Source of the DNA: Oleiagrimonas sp036379395
GTDB lineage: Bacteria > Pseudomonadota > Gammaproteobacteria > Xanthomonadales > Rhodanobacteraceae
Length of the DNA stretch: 13,282 bases
Direction: 5' to 3'
Assembly: GCA_036379395.1 (NCBI GenBank)
Contig: DASVGR010000125.1
Location: forward strand, 1-13,282
The notes beneath the pieces are model-generated. The model had not been told where the DNA came from. It saw only the letters and a program-made list of their open reading frames with translations, and ran no database searches. Position numbers and translations under genes: made by a program. Positions 1 to 7,406 of this stretch are shown here, in pieces. How positions within the stretch are numbered: position 1 is the stretch's first letter; each line of letters starts with the position of its first letter.

Positions 1-2
1 GT

Positions 3-107
3 CACGCGTTGACGACGGGCTTGCCGGAATGGCGTGCACATGCCACTCCGCCTTCTGCCGCCGTCGGCCCGCAACGACCGGCGCCACCGGATTTGTCGCC
101 CTCATGA
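3..107 (+). CDS. 3' end of an upstream ORF, possibly YidD or RnpA (partial)
   Basis: An open frame enters from the left edge and stops at TGA 105-107, overlapping the yidC start codon (ATG 104-106) in an ATGA arrangement typical of translationally coupled genes. The 34 visible residues are rich in Pro and Ala and carry no recognisable domain. In gammaproteobacteria the usual order is rpmH-rnpA-yidD-yidC-mnmE. That makes a C-terminal tail of YidD, a small membrane-associated protein, the best guess, with RnpA (RNase P protein) as the alternative. The identity is inferred from gene order only; the visible residues do not settle it. Confidence 0.4.
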   Translation, partial: HALTTGLPEWRAHATPPSAAVGPQRPAPPDLSPS

Positions 108-1876
108 ACCAGACGCGCTCGTTTTTGCTTCTTGCGTTGGCTTTTGTCGCCTATCTGCTGTTCAACCAGTGGATGAACGATTACCACCGCCCCAAGACGC
201 CGCCACCGGCTCCGGCCGCCGTGGCCAGCGCGACGACAGCGTCATCCCCGGAGGCTGCGGGCGTGCCGACGGCCCCGGCCAACGCCGGTTCCTCCAGTGC
301 ACCGACCGACGCCGCCGCCACCGGCAAAGTGCCGGCGGTCGCCACGGCAGCTGCCGCGCCGGGACAGCTCATTCACGTCAAGACCGACGTGCTGGAACTG
401 GCCATCGACACGCGCGGCGGCACGCTGGTGCGCTCGCATCTGCTCAAGTACCCCGAAACCTATGGTTCCAAGGACAAGGTGCAACTGCTGAACAATCAGC
501 CGGCGCACTTGTATGAAGCGCAAAGCGGCCTGATCGGCGCCGATGGCGCGGCCGCGCCGAACCACACCACGCTGTTCACGACGAACAAGACGGACTACAC
601 GCTGGCGCCAGGACAAAAAAGCCTCACGGTCGATTTGACCTGGACCGGTCCGGCCGGCGTCAAAGTGGTGAAGAGCTACACCTTCACGCGCGGCAGCTAC
701 GCCGTGGCCCTGAGCCAGGCCATCGACAACACCGGCGCCAAGGCCTGGCACGGCCATGCCTACCACCAGTTCGAGCGCGTGGTGCCGCCCAAGGCCAAGG
801 TCAATTTCCTCAAGAAGTATGCCGGCGCGGCCGACTACGGCTTTTTCGGCGCGGCGTGGTACAGCCCGGAAGACAAGTTCAACCAGGTCAAGTTTGACGA
901 CATCAAGAAGCATCCGCTGGGCCAGGACGGCGCCATCGGCCGCAACGTCAAGGGCGGCTGGATCGCCATGGAAGAAACCTACTTCCTCGGCGCCTGGCTG
1001 CCCAAGGGTGACGTGACGGCGCACATTTCCACGCTGGAATTGCCCGGCACCGGCGCCAACGCCAAGACGCGCTATCTCATCCGCAGCGTCGGTCCGCTTT
1101 TGACCGTCGCGCCGGGCCAGTCCACCACCAGCGCCGCCAAGCTGTACCTCGGCCCGATGATTCCCGACCTGCTGCAGAAGGTCGAGCCGAGCCTCAAGCT
1201 GGCGCTCAACTACGGCATGATGACCATCATCGCGCGCCCGCTGCACTGGGTGCTGGTGAAGTTGCACGCCATCACCGGCAACTGGGGCTGGGCCATCGTG
1301 CTGATGGTCATTTTGATCAACGCGCTGATCTACAAGCTCAACGCCATGCAGTACCGCTCGAGCGCGCACATGCGCCGCCTGGCGCCGCGCATGAAGGCGC
1401 TCAAGGAACGTTTCGGCGACGACAAGCAGAAGCTGCAGCAAGCCACGATGGAGCTGTACAAGAAGGAGAAGGTCAACCCGATGGCGGGCTGCTTCCCGGT
1501 GCTGATCACGCTGCCGATCTTCTTCGGCCTGTACGAGCTGCTGCGCCAGAGCGTGGAGCTGCGCCAGGCGCCGTTCATCTTCTGGATCCACGATTTGTCG
1601 GCGGCCGACCCCTACTTTGTGTTGCCGGTGTTGTACGCCATCGTGATGCTGATCCAGAGCATGATGATGCCGATCACGCCGGGGATGGGCGCCACGCAGC
1701 AGAAGATGATGCGCTACATGCCGGTGGCCTACGCCGTGCTGTTCGCGTTCTTCCCGGCCGGTTTGTCGCTGTACTACATCGTCAACACCATTTGCCGCTT
1801 GTTGACGCAGTGGTGGGTGTATCGCGAGGTTGATCGCGAAACTGCCCGCCGCGAGGCGGCGAAAGCCAAATCCTGA
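104..1876 (+). CDS. yidC: Membrane protein insertase YidC
   Basis: YidC inserts and folds inner-membrane proteins, alone or with SecYEG. The protein has 590 residues, slightly longer than E. coli YidC (548). An N-terminal membrane segment (about residues 5-22) is followed by an Ala/Pro/Thr-rich linker (about 28-90), the large periplasmic beta domain, and the conserved C-terminal insertase core (about 370-570) with five membrane segments. Recognisable core motifs are KKEKVNPMAGCFP, SVELRQAPF, WIHDLSAADPY and FFPAGLSLYYIVN. I chose ATG 104 because the MNQTRSFLLLALAF start fits the family; the frame stays open upstream to 29 but gives a non-homologous extension. The start overlaps the preceding stop codon. 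At the position of the conserved groove Arg/Lys (E. coli R366) this protein has Asn406. Confidence 0.98.
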   Translation: MNQTRSFLLLALAFVAYLLFNQWMNDYHRPKTPPPAPAAVASATTASSPEAAGVPTAPANAGSSSAPTDAAATGKVPAVATAAAAPGQLIHVKTDVLELAIDTRGGTLVRSHLLKYPETYGSKDKVQLLNNQPAHLYEAQSGLIGADGAAAPNHTTLFTTNKTDYTLAPGQKSLTVDLTWTGPAGVKVVKSYTFTRGSYAVALSQAIDNTGAKAWHGHAYHQFERVVPPKAKVNFLKKYAGAADYGFFGAAWYSPEDKFNQVKFDDIKKHPLGQDGAIGRNVKGGWIAMEETYFLGAWLPKGDVTAHISTLELPGTGANAKTRYLIRSVGPLLTVAPGQSTTSAAKLYLGPMIPDLLQKVEPSLKLALNYGMMTIIARPLHWVLVKLHAITGNWGWAIVLMVILINALIYKLNAMQYRSSAHMRRLAPRMKALKERFGDDKQKLQQATMELYKKEKVNPMAGCFPVLITLPIFFGLYELLRQSVELRQAPFIFWIHDLSAADPYFVLPVLYAIVMLIQSMMMPITPGMGATQQKMMRYMPVAYAVLFAFFPAGLSLYYIVNTICRLLTQWWVYREVDRETARREAAKAKS

Positions 1877-1879
1877 CGC

Positions 1880-1907
1880 AAAGGGCCGGGCTTTTGTCCG
1901 GCCCTTT
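1880..1907 (+). promoter_or_regulatory. Hairpin between yidC and mnmE (possible weak terminator or attenuator)
   Basis: A perfect 10-bp inverted repeat, AAAGGGCCGG / CCGGCCCTTT, with an 8-nt loop (1890-1897) starts 4 nt after the yidC stop and ends 3-9 nt before the two candidate mnmE start codons. It is followed only by the TTT of its own arm, so it is a poor intrinsic terminator. It covers the place where a ribosome binding site for mnmE would lie, and no Shine-Dalgarno sequence is visible there. It may limit read-through or mnmE translation; this is inference. Confidence 0.55.
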
Positions 1908-1916
1908 GGCATGCCC

Positions 1917-3266
1917 ATGACGGATACGACCACCGACACCATTGCCGCCATCGCCACCGCCCGGGGCGCGGCCGGTGTCGGCGTGGTGCGCGTGTCCGGG
2001 CCGCTGGCACCGGCCATCGCGGCGACCTTGCTGGGCCGCGAACCGACACCGCGTCACGCGCATTTTGCAACTTGGCGCGACGCGGCCGGCGACGTCATCG
2101 ACCGTGGCCTGCTGCTGTATTTTCCGGCGCCGCATTCCTACACCGGCGAGGCAGTGCTGGAACTGCAGGGCCACGGCAGCCGCGTGACACTGGACGCCGC
2201 GCTTGAGCGTGTGTGCGAACTGGGCGCGCGCCTGGCCGGGCCCGGCCAGTTCAGCGAGCGCGCCTTCTTGAACGGCAAGCTGGACCTGGCCCAGACCGAA
2301 GCCATCGCCGACCTCATTGCCGCACGCTCACGGCAGGCGGCGCGCGCGGCCGTGCGTTCGCTGGAAGGCGTTTTTTCGCGCCGCGTCGACGCGCTGTTGC
2401 ACGACTTGATCCGCCTGCGCGTGTACATCGAAGCGGCGATGGATTTTCCCGAGGAAGAAATCGATTTTCTGGCCGATCCGGCCATCGGTCAGGGCCTGAT
2501 GAAACTGGAAAGCGCGCTGGCTGAACTGGCGCGCGAGGCGCGTCGCGGCGTGCGTCTGGCTGATGGCTTGAGTGTCGCCATCGTGGGCCGGCCGAATGCC
2601 GGCAAGTCAAGCCTGCTCAACGCGCTTTCCGGCAGCGACCGCGCCATCGTCACCGACGTGGCCGGCACCACGCGTGATGCCTTGCGCGAGCTGGTCGACA
2701 TCGACGGCGTGGCGCTGGAACTGATCGACACGGCCGGCCTGCGCGATACCGACGACACCGTGGAGCGCGAAGGCGTGCGTCGCGCGCGCACGCATCTGGC
2801 GCAGGCCGATCTGGTGCTGCTGGTCACCGACGATGCCGGTGCGCAAGCCGATCTGGCACTGCTGGCCGAGCTGCCGGCGACGACACCGCGCCTGGTTCTC
2901 ATCAACAAGATCGACGTGGCCGGCACCGCGCCGCACGCCGACGTGCGCAACGGTGTGGACTGGTTGTGGCTGTCCGCGCGCACCGGTACGGGGCTTGATG
3001 CATTGCGCGACATGCTGCGCCGGTTGGCCGGCGCGGATGCGACCGAAGGCGGCGCGTTCAGCGCGCGCCGCCGCCATCTGGAAGCGCTCGCCCGCACGGC
3101 TGCACATGTCACGGCGGCAAGCGAAGCACTGGCCACGACACACGCCGGCGAACTGGCCGCCGAAGAGTTGCGCCAGGCGCAGCAGGACCTCGGTGAAATC
3201 ACCGGCGCGTTTTATCCCGACGACCTGCTGGGCGCCATTTTCAGCACGTTCTGCATTGGCAAATAG
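1917..3266 (+). CDS. mnmE: tRNA uridine-5-carboxymethylaminomethyl(34) synthesis GTPase MnmE
   Basis: MnmE (TrmE), with MnmG, adds the carboxymethylaminomethyl group to wobble uridine 34 of certain tRNAs, using GTP, a folate-derived one-carbon unit and FAD. It has 449 residues against 454 in E. coli. The N-terminal folate-binding domain covers about 1-120. The helical domain surrounds an inserted G domain with G1 GRPNAGKS (224-231), G2 TTRD (251-254), G3 DTAG (271-274) and G4 NKID (330-333). The K-loop and the C-terminal catalytic motif CIGK (446-449) are intact. The start is either ATG 1917 or ATG 1911, two codons earlier; neither has a Shine-Dalgarno sequence and a hairpin lies directly upstream. 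It probably continues the yidC transcript by read-through, the usual neighbourhood for this gene. Confidence 0.98.
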   Translation: MTDTTTDTIAAIATARGAAGVGVVRVSGPLAPAIAATLLGREPTPRHAHFATWRDAAGDVIDRGLLLYFPAPHSYTGEAVLELQGHGSRVTLDAALERVCELGARLAGPGQFSERAFLNGKLDLAQTEAIADLIAARSRQAARAAVRSLEGVFSRRVDALLHDLIRLRVYIEAAMDFPEEEIDFLADPAIGQGLMKLESALAELAREARRGVRLADGLSVAIVGRPNAGKSSLLNALSGSDRAIVTDVAGTTRDALRELVDIDGVALELIDTAGLRDTDDTVEREGVRRARTHLAQADLVLLVTDDAGAQADLALLAELPATTPRLVLINKIDVAGTAPHADVRNGVDWLWLSARTGTGLDALRDMLRRLAGADATEGGAFSARRRHLEALARTAAHVTAASEALATTHAGELAAEELRQAQQDLGEITGAFYPDDLLGAIFSTFCIGK

Positions 3267-3307
3267 GCCGTGCGATCATGCGTTCTTCCTCCATGGAAGC
3301 GCGCAAG

Positions 3308-4723
3308 ATGTTCGGTCTGGACAACCTCATCCTCAATACCGACAGCTACAAGGCCAGCCACTGGCTGCAGTATCCGCCGGGCACCGAGGCGACGTTTTTC
3401 TACCTGGAATCGCGTGGCGGCGTGTACGACCGCACGCTGTTTTTCGGCTTGCAGGCCATCCTCAAGGGCTATCTTTCAAAGCCGATTTCGGCGGCCGACA
3501 TCGCGCAGGCGCGCGAGGTGTTCGCGGCGCATGGCGAGCCGTTCAACGAGGATGGCTGGCGGCACATTCTTGCAGCGCACGGCGGCCATTTGCCGGTGCG
3601 CATCCGCGCCGTGCCGGAAGGTTCGGTGGTGCCGACGCACCAGGCGTTGATGACGATCGAGTCGACTGATCCGGCCGCCTTCTGGCTGCCGTCGTATCTG
3701 GAAACACTGTTGCTGCGCGTGTGGTATCCGACCACGGTGGCGACCGTCAGCTGGCATGTGCGGCAGGTGCTGCGCCAGTTTCTGGAGCGCAGCAGCGACG
3801 ACGTGGATGCGCAACTGCCGTTCAAGCTGCACGATTTTGGCGCGCGCGGCGTGTCCAGCCTGGAATCGGCGGCCCTGGGCGGGGCGGCGCATCTGGTCAA
3901 TTTCAAGGGCACGGACACGCTGGCCGCGCTGGCCCTGGCGCGCACGGTGTATCACGAGCCGATGGCCGCGTTTTCCATTCCCGCGGCCGAGCACAGCACG
4001 ATCACGGCGTGGGGCCGCGCGCACGAGGTCGACGCCTACCGCAACATGCTGGCGCATTTTGGCAAGCCTGGCGCGCTGCTGTCGGTGGTGTCGGACAGCT
4101 ACGACATCTACCACGCGATCGGCGCGTTGTGGGGTGGCGAGCTGAAGCAGGCCGTGCTCGATTCGGGTGCGATCGTGGTGGTGCGGCCCGACTCGGGCGA
4201 GCCGGTCGACGTGGTGCATCGTTGCCTTGAAATGCTGGACGAGGCGTTCGGCCACACGCTCAACAGCAAAGGCTGTCGCGTGCTCAACCACGTGCGCGTG
4301 ATCCAGGGGGACGGCGTCGACCCGACGTCGATCCGCGCGATTCTAGAACGCATCACCAGCGCCGGCTACGCCACCGACAATCTGGCCTTCGGCATGGGCG
4401 GCGCGTTGCTGCAAAAGCTCAATCGCGACACGCAGAAATTCGCCCTGAAGTGTTCGGCTGTGCGTGTCGATGGCCATTGGCGTGACGTGTGGAAGGCGCC
4501 GGTGACCGACACGGGCAAGCGCAGCAAGCGCGGGCGCATCGCGCTTTTGCGCCATCGCGAATACGGCACCTGGCGCACGCTGGAAGTGCCTTCGGAGGCG
4601 GCTTCGACCGACCTGCCGCACGGCTTCGACGATGCCATGCAAACCGTCTGGGAAAACGGCCGCCTGCTCGTGGACGAGTCGTTCGCGACGATCCGCGAGC
4701 GCGCGGCGTCTTTCCGTCTATAG
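3308..4723 (+). CDS. nadV: Nicotinamide phosphoribosyltransferase (NAMPT/NadV family)
   Basis: The enzyme joins nicotinamide and phosphoribosyl pyrophosphate to give NMN, the first step of one-step nicotinamide salvage to NAD. The 471 residues match the eukaryotic NAMPT/bacterial NadV family along their length: DSYKASH (12-18), HDFGARGVSS (175-184), NFKGTDT (198-204), AAEHSTITAWG (226-236) with the phosphohistidine His229, VSDSYDIY (261-268), RPDSG (293-297), IQGDGVD (332-338) and KRSKRGR (404-410). Three in-frame starts exist: 3278, 3293 and 3308. I prefer 3308 because GGAAG (3295-3299) lies 8 nt upstream and the family usually begins just before LDNLILNTDSYKASH. From 3278 it would have 481 residues and start 11 nt after mnmE. 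No NMN adenylyltransferase or NrtR gene is adjacent. NadV has a patchy distribution in bacteria. Confidence 0.95.
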   Translation: MFGLDNLILNTDSYKASHWLQYPPGTEATFFYLESRGGVYDRTLFFGLQAILKGYLSKPISAADIAQAREVFAAHGEPFNEDGWRHILAAHGGHLPVRIRAVPEGSVVPTHQALMTIESTDPAAFWLPSYLETLLLRVWYPTTVATVSWHVRQVLRQFLERSSDDVDAQLPFKLHDFGARGVSSLESAALGGAAHLVNFKGTDTLAALALARTVYHEPMAAFSIPAAEHSTITAWGRAHEVDAYRNMLAHFGKPGALLSVVSDSYDIYHAIGALWGGELKQAVLDSGAIVVVRPDSGEPVDVVHRCLEMLDEAFGHTLNSKGCRVLNHVRVIQGDGVDPTSIRAILERITSAGYATDNLAFGMGGALLQKLNRDTQKFALKCSAVRVDGHWRDVWKAPVTDTGKRSKRGRIALLRHREYGTWRTLEVPSEAASTDLPHGFDDAMQTVWENGRLLVDESFATIRERAASFRL

Positions 4724-4738
4724 GCAAAAAAGCAAATA

Positions 4739-4772
4739 CGTCCAGACGCAAAGACGTCTTTGCGTCTGGACG
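4739..4772. terminator. Perfect 34-bp palindrome, probable bidirectional terminator
   Basis: The 34 bases are exactly self-complementary with no spacer; as RNA this gives a 15-bp stem (CGTCCAGACGCAAAG and its complement) closed by an ACGT loop. It lies between two convergent genes, nadV (ends 4723, plus) and the uncharacterised gene (ends 4803, minus). Read on the minus strand it is followed by ATTTGCTTTTTTGCC, a good U-tract. Read on the plus strand it is followed by a weaker T-rich stretch (about 4775-4790). A bidirectional intrinsic terminator fits both the position and the sequence. Confidence 0.8.
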
Positions 4773-4802
4773 ACATCTCTTGATATTTTCAGACGAAAAC
4801 CG

Positions 4803-5417
4803 TCACGACGGACTCGAACCGTCATTGGGATGCGCCAACGGCGGCGCCTCGCCGGCCACGGCCAGCAGCGATTGCGCGTAGGGATCGTCCATGCTCAGCG
4901 TGGACACTTCGTCCCAGGCGAAAAACGAGGCTTCGTGCAGCCACTGGGCGTCCGGGTCGATCTCTTGCAGTTCGAAACCCTCCTGGCCGGTGGTGACGAG
5001 ACGGCCGATGTAGCACAGGTCGGCGTCTTCTCCGCTGTCAACCTGCACGCCCAATACGGGTGCCTGCTGCGCGGCGGCCATCACGACATCGTTGACGGCG
5101 TCGAGCGGGAATTCGGTGGGCAGCTCGGGCACGACGTGCTTGATGGCCAGCGCGCGCTCGATGAACTGGTGGTGCGCCTCGGGCGCTTCGAGCTCCGTCA
5201 CGTCGCGGTGGCGCATGGCGACGAGGCCGACGTCGGTCAGGTCGTCGCCGATGACGCGCAGCAGGAAAAACTCGCGCCCGACACCGGCGACGTAGCCACA
5301 GTAGCTGCCTTGCTCCAGCTCGCCGCGCCACAGGCGCACCAGCTCGTGGCGCTTGTGGGCCTGGCGCAATCGGACGCGCGAGCTGTGATGGTGATGAAAA
5401 GGAACGATGGTGCCCAT
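4803..5417 (-). CDS. Uncharacterised protein encoded downstream of hslVU, two related beta-rich domains
   Basis: I do not recognise this 204-residue protein by name. It has no signal peptide or membrane segment and should be cytosolic. Two halves look related. Residues 40-90 (GYVAGVGREFFLLRVIG, VAMRHRDVTELE, FIERAL) and 135-187 (CYIGRLVTTGQEGFELQEID, FFAWDEVSTLS, AQSLL) share the order Gly-rich strand, aromatic/Leu strand, loop, strand with Asp-Val-Thr/Ser, and a short helix. This pattern would suit a tandem Sm- or SH3-like barrel; that is an inference. The N-terminus holds four consecutive His (8-11). The start codon ATG 5417 is 14 nt after the hslU stop, without a clear Shine-Dalgarno sequence, so it is probably in the hslVU heat-shock transcript. 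The last codons (NDGSSPS) coincide with a tRNA T-arm-like sequence, so the C-terminus may not be ancestral. Confidence 0.8.
   Translation of the reverse strand: MGTIVPFHHHHSSRVRLRQAHKRHELVRLWRGELEQGSYCGYVAGVGREFFLLRVIGDDLTDVGLVAMRHRDVTELEAPEAHHQFIERALAIKHVVPELPTEFPLDAVNDVVMAAAQQAPVLGVQVDSGEDADLCYIGRLVTTGQEGFELQEIDPDAQWLHEASFFAWDEVSTLSMDDPYAQSLLAVAGEAPPLAHPNDGSSPS
4807..4823 (-). other. tRNA T-arm-like sequence (B box) at the end of a coding gene
   Basis: On the minus strand the sequence reads GACGG-TTCGAGT-CCGTC: a 5-bp stem and 7-nt loop carrying every invariant T-arm base (G53-C61, T54, T55, C56, A58, pyrimidine 60) and a full match to GGTTCGANTCC. No matching acceptor, D or anticodon arm is found upstream and no CCA follows, so this is not an intact tRNA gene. 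It may be a fragment left by recombination at a tRNA gene, or chance. Confidence 0.4.
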
Positions 5418-5431
5418 GATCGACAGTCTGG

Positions 5432-6787
5432 TTACAGGATGTAGCGGCTCAGGTCTTCGTCGCGCGCGACGGTATCGAGGTTGGCGGTGACGAAATCGGC
5501 GTCGATGACATACGTCTCGCCGCTCTTGTCGGCCGCTTCGTAAGAAATGTTTTCCAGCAGGCGTTCCATCACCGTGTGCAGGCGGCGCGCGCCGATGTTT
5601 TCGGTCGTCTCGTTGACCTGGAAGGCCATTTCGGCCAGGCGGTCGATGCCCGAATCGGTGAATTGCAGCGTCACGCCTTCGGCCGACAGCAGCGCCTCGT
5701 ACTGCTTGGTCAGCGCGTTGTGCGGCTCGCGCAGGATGCGCTTGAAATCGTCCACGCTCAGCGCCGACAGTTCGACGCGAATCGGCAGGCGGCCCTGCAG
5801 TTCCGGAATCAGGTCGGACGGCTTGGCCAGCGAGAACGCGCCGGAGGCGATGAACAGCATGTGGTCGGTCTTGAGCGTGCCGTACTTGGTCGTCACGGTC
5901 GAGCCTTCGACCAGCGGCAGCAGGTCGCGCTGCACGCCTTCGCGGCTGACACCGGCGCCGGCGGCAAAGTCCGAACGCTGCGCGACCTTGTCGATTTCGT
6001 CGATGAACACGATGCCGTTCTGCTCGGCCTGCTCGATCGCCAGCGCGCGCACTTCTTCCTCGTTGAGAAGCTTGGACGCTTCTTCCTCGACCAGCATCGG
6101 GCGCGCGGCCTTGATCGTCAGTTTGCGCCGCTGGCTCTTGTGTCCGCCGATGTTCTGGAACATCTGCTGCAGCTGCTGGCTCATTTCTTCCATGCCCGGC
6201 GGGGTCATGATTTCGACGCCGACGTTCATGGCAAAGTCGAGCTCGATTTCGCGCTCGTCCAGCTTGCCTTCGCGCAGTTGCTTGCGCAGTTTCTGGCGCG
6301 TGTCGCTTTCAATGGACGGCGTTTCGGCGGGCGCCGGATCCTGCGTCCAGTCGGTCGGCGCGGCACTTTGGCGACGCGGCAGCAGGGCGTCCAGCAGACG
6401 GTCTTCGGCCAGGTCTTCCGCACGTGAATGCACGCGTGCCTTGGCCGTCTCGCGCGCCAGCTTGTAGGACACGTCGGCCAGGTCGCGGATGATGGATTCG
6501 ACATCCTTGCCGACGTAGCCCACCTCGGTGAACTTGGTCGCCTCCACTTTCACGAACGGCGCGTTGGCCAGGGTCGCCAGGCGCCGCGCGATCTCGGTCT
6601 TGCCCACGCCGGTGGGGCCGATCATGAGAATGTTCTTGGGCGTGATTTCCTCGCGCATGGCCGGTTCCAGCTGCATGCGCCGCCAGCGGCTGCGCAGGGC
6701 CACGGCCACGGCGCGCTTGGCGGCGGCCTGGCCGATGATGTAGTGGTCCAGTTCGTTGACGATTTCACGGGGGGTCAGTTCGCTCAT
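5432..6787 (-). CDS. hslU: ATP-dependent protease ATPase subunit HslU (ClpY)
   Basis: HslU is the AAA+ unfoldase that feeds substrates into the HslV peptidase; together they form the bacterial proteasome-like HslUV complex in the cytosol, important under heat stress. The 451 residues (E. coli 443) show Walker A GPTGVGKT (57-64), the pore motif GYVG (90-93), an inserted I-domain (about 110-240), Walker B VFIDE (260-264), the sensor-2 region GARR (399-402) and the C-terminal tail LSRYIL, which docks on HslV. ATG 6787 is preceded by AGGAA (6798-6794) at a suitable distance. It starts 40 nt after hslV ends and is followed 14 nt later by the uncharacterised gene, so all three probably share one transcript. 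Confidence 0.98.
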   Translation of the reverse strand: MSELTPREIVNELDHYIIGQAAAKRAVAVALRSRWRRMQLEPAMREEITPKNILMIGPTGVGKTEIARRLATLANAPFVKVEATKFTEVGYVGKDVESIIRDLADVSYKLARETAKARVHSRAEDLAEDRLLDALLPRRQSAAPTDWTQDPAPAETPSIESDTRQKLRKQLREGKLDEREIELDFAMNVGVEIMTPPGMEEMSQQLQQMFQNIGGHKSQRRKLTIKAARPMLVEEEASKLLNEEEVRALAIEQAEQNGIVFIDEIDKVAQRSDFAAGAGVSREGVQRDLLPLVEGSTVTTKYGTLKTDHMLFIASGAFSLAKPSDLIPELQGRLPIRVELSALSVDDFKRILREPHNALTKQYEALLSAEGVTLQFTDSGIDRLAEMAFQVNETTENIGARRLHTVMERLLENISYEAADKSGETYVIDADFVTANLDTVARDEDLSRYIL

Positions 6788-6827
6788 GGCGGCTTCCTGG
6801 AAGGTGGGGAAAAGAATTGGCGCGGCT

Positions 6828-7379
6828 TCAGCCGTCGACTTCCAGTTCTTCGATGGAAACGTTGTGGTTGGTGTAGATGCAGATGTCGCCGGCGATCTTC
6901 AGCGCGCGCTCGACAATCTGGCGCGCGTCCAGGTGGTTGTCCGGATCGTCCAGCATGGCCAGCGCGGCGGCGCGCGCGTACGGGCCGCCGGAACCGATGG
7001 TGATCAGGCCGTGTTCGGGCTCGAGCACGTCGCCGTTGCCTGAAATGAGCAATGAGGCGGTCTTGTCGGCCACGGCCAGCATGGCCTCCAGACGGCCGAA
7101 ACGGCGGTCGGTGCGCCATTCCTTGGCCATTTCCACCGCCGCGCGGGTGAGGTTGTGGCCGTGTTTTTCGAGCTTCTGCTCGAACAGTTCGAACAGCGTG
7201 AAGGCGTCGGCCGTGGCGCCGGCAAACCCGGCCAGCACGTCGCCCTTGCCCAGGCGCCGGATCTTGCGCGCGTTGCCTTTCATGACCGTGTTGCCCAGGG
7301 TGACCTGGCCGTCGCCGCCGATGACGACGCGGTTGTCCTTGCGGACGCAGATGATGGTGGTGGCGTGGAACGATTCCAT
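6828..7379 (-). CDS. hslV: ATP-dependent protease peptidase subunit HslV (ClpQ)
   Basis: HslV is the N-terminal-threonine peptidase of the HslUV protease. The protein has 183 residues. The catalytic Thr lies at residue 7 (MESFHA-TTIICV), so a six-residue propeptide must be removed; E. coli HslV loses only Met, while my recollection of Xanthomonas homologues is that they carry a similar short propeptide. Conserved stretches include GGDGQVTLGNTVMKGN, AGFAGATADAFTLFELFE, the GSGG segment and GDICIYTNHN. ATG 7379 has AAGGA (7391-7387) 7 nt upstream. A sigma-32-like promoter lies about 30-60 nt before the start, fitting heat-shock control of hslVU known from E. coli. Confidence 0.98.
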   Translation of the reverse strand: MESFHATTIICVRKDNRVVIGGDGQVTLGNTVMKGNARKIRRLGKGDVLAGFAGATADAFTLFELFEQKLEKHGHNLTRAAVEMAKEWRTDRRFGRLEAMLAVADKTASLLISGNGDVLEPEHGLITIGSGGPYARAAALAMLDDPDNHLDARQIVERALKIAGDICIYTNHNVSIEELEVDG

Positions 7380-7406
7380 GGTCGGGTCCTTCGAAGGAGA
7401 ACCATG

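Noticed and set aside
242..2017. 591-codon open frame on the minus strand opposite yidC
   Set aside because: It is the antisense shadow of yidC in high-GC DNA; the translation is rich in Arg, His and Gln, shows no domain, and the plus-strand gene is unmistakable.
4789..4798. TTCAGACGA, similar to the reverse complement of Neisseriaceae DNA uptake sequences
   Set aside because: Only nine bases match, a single copy is present, and the gene content is not neisserial; a DNA uptake role is unsupported.
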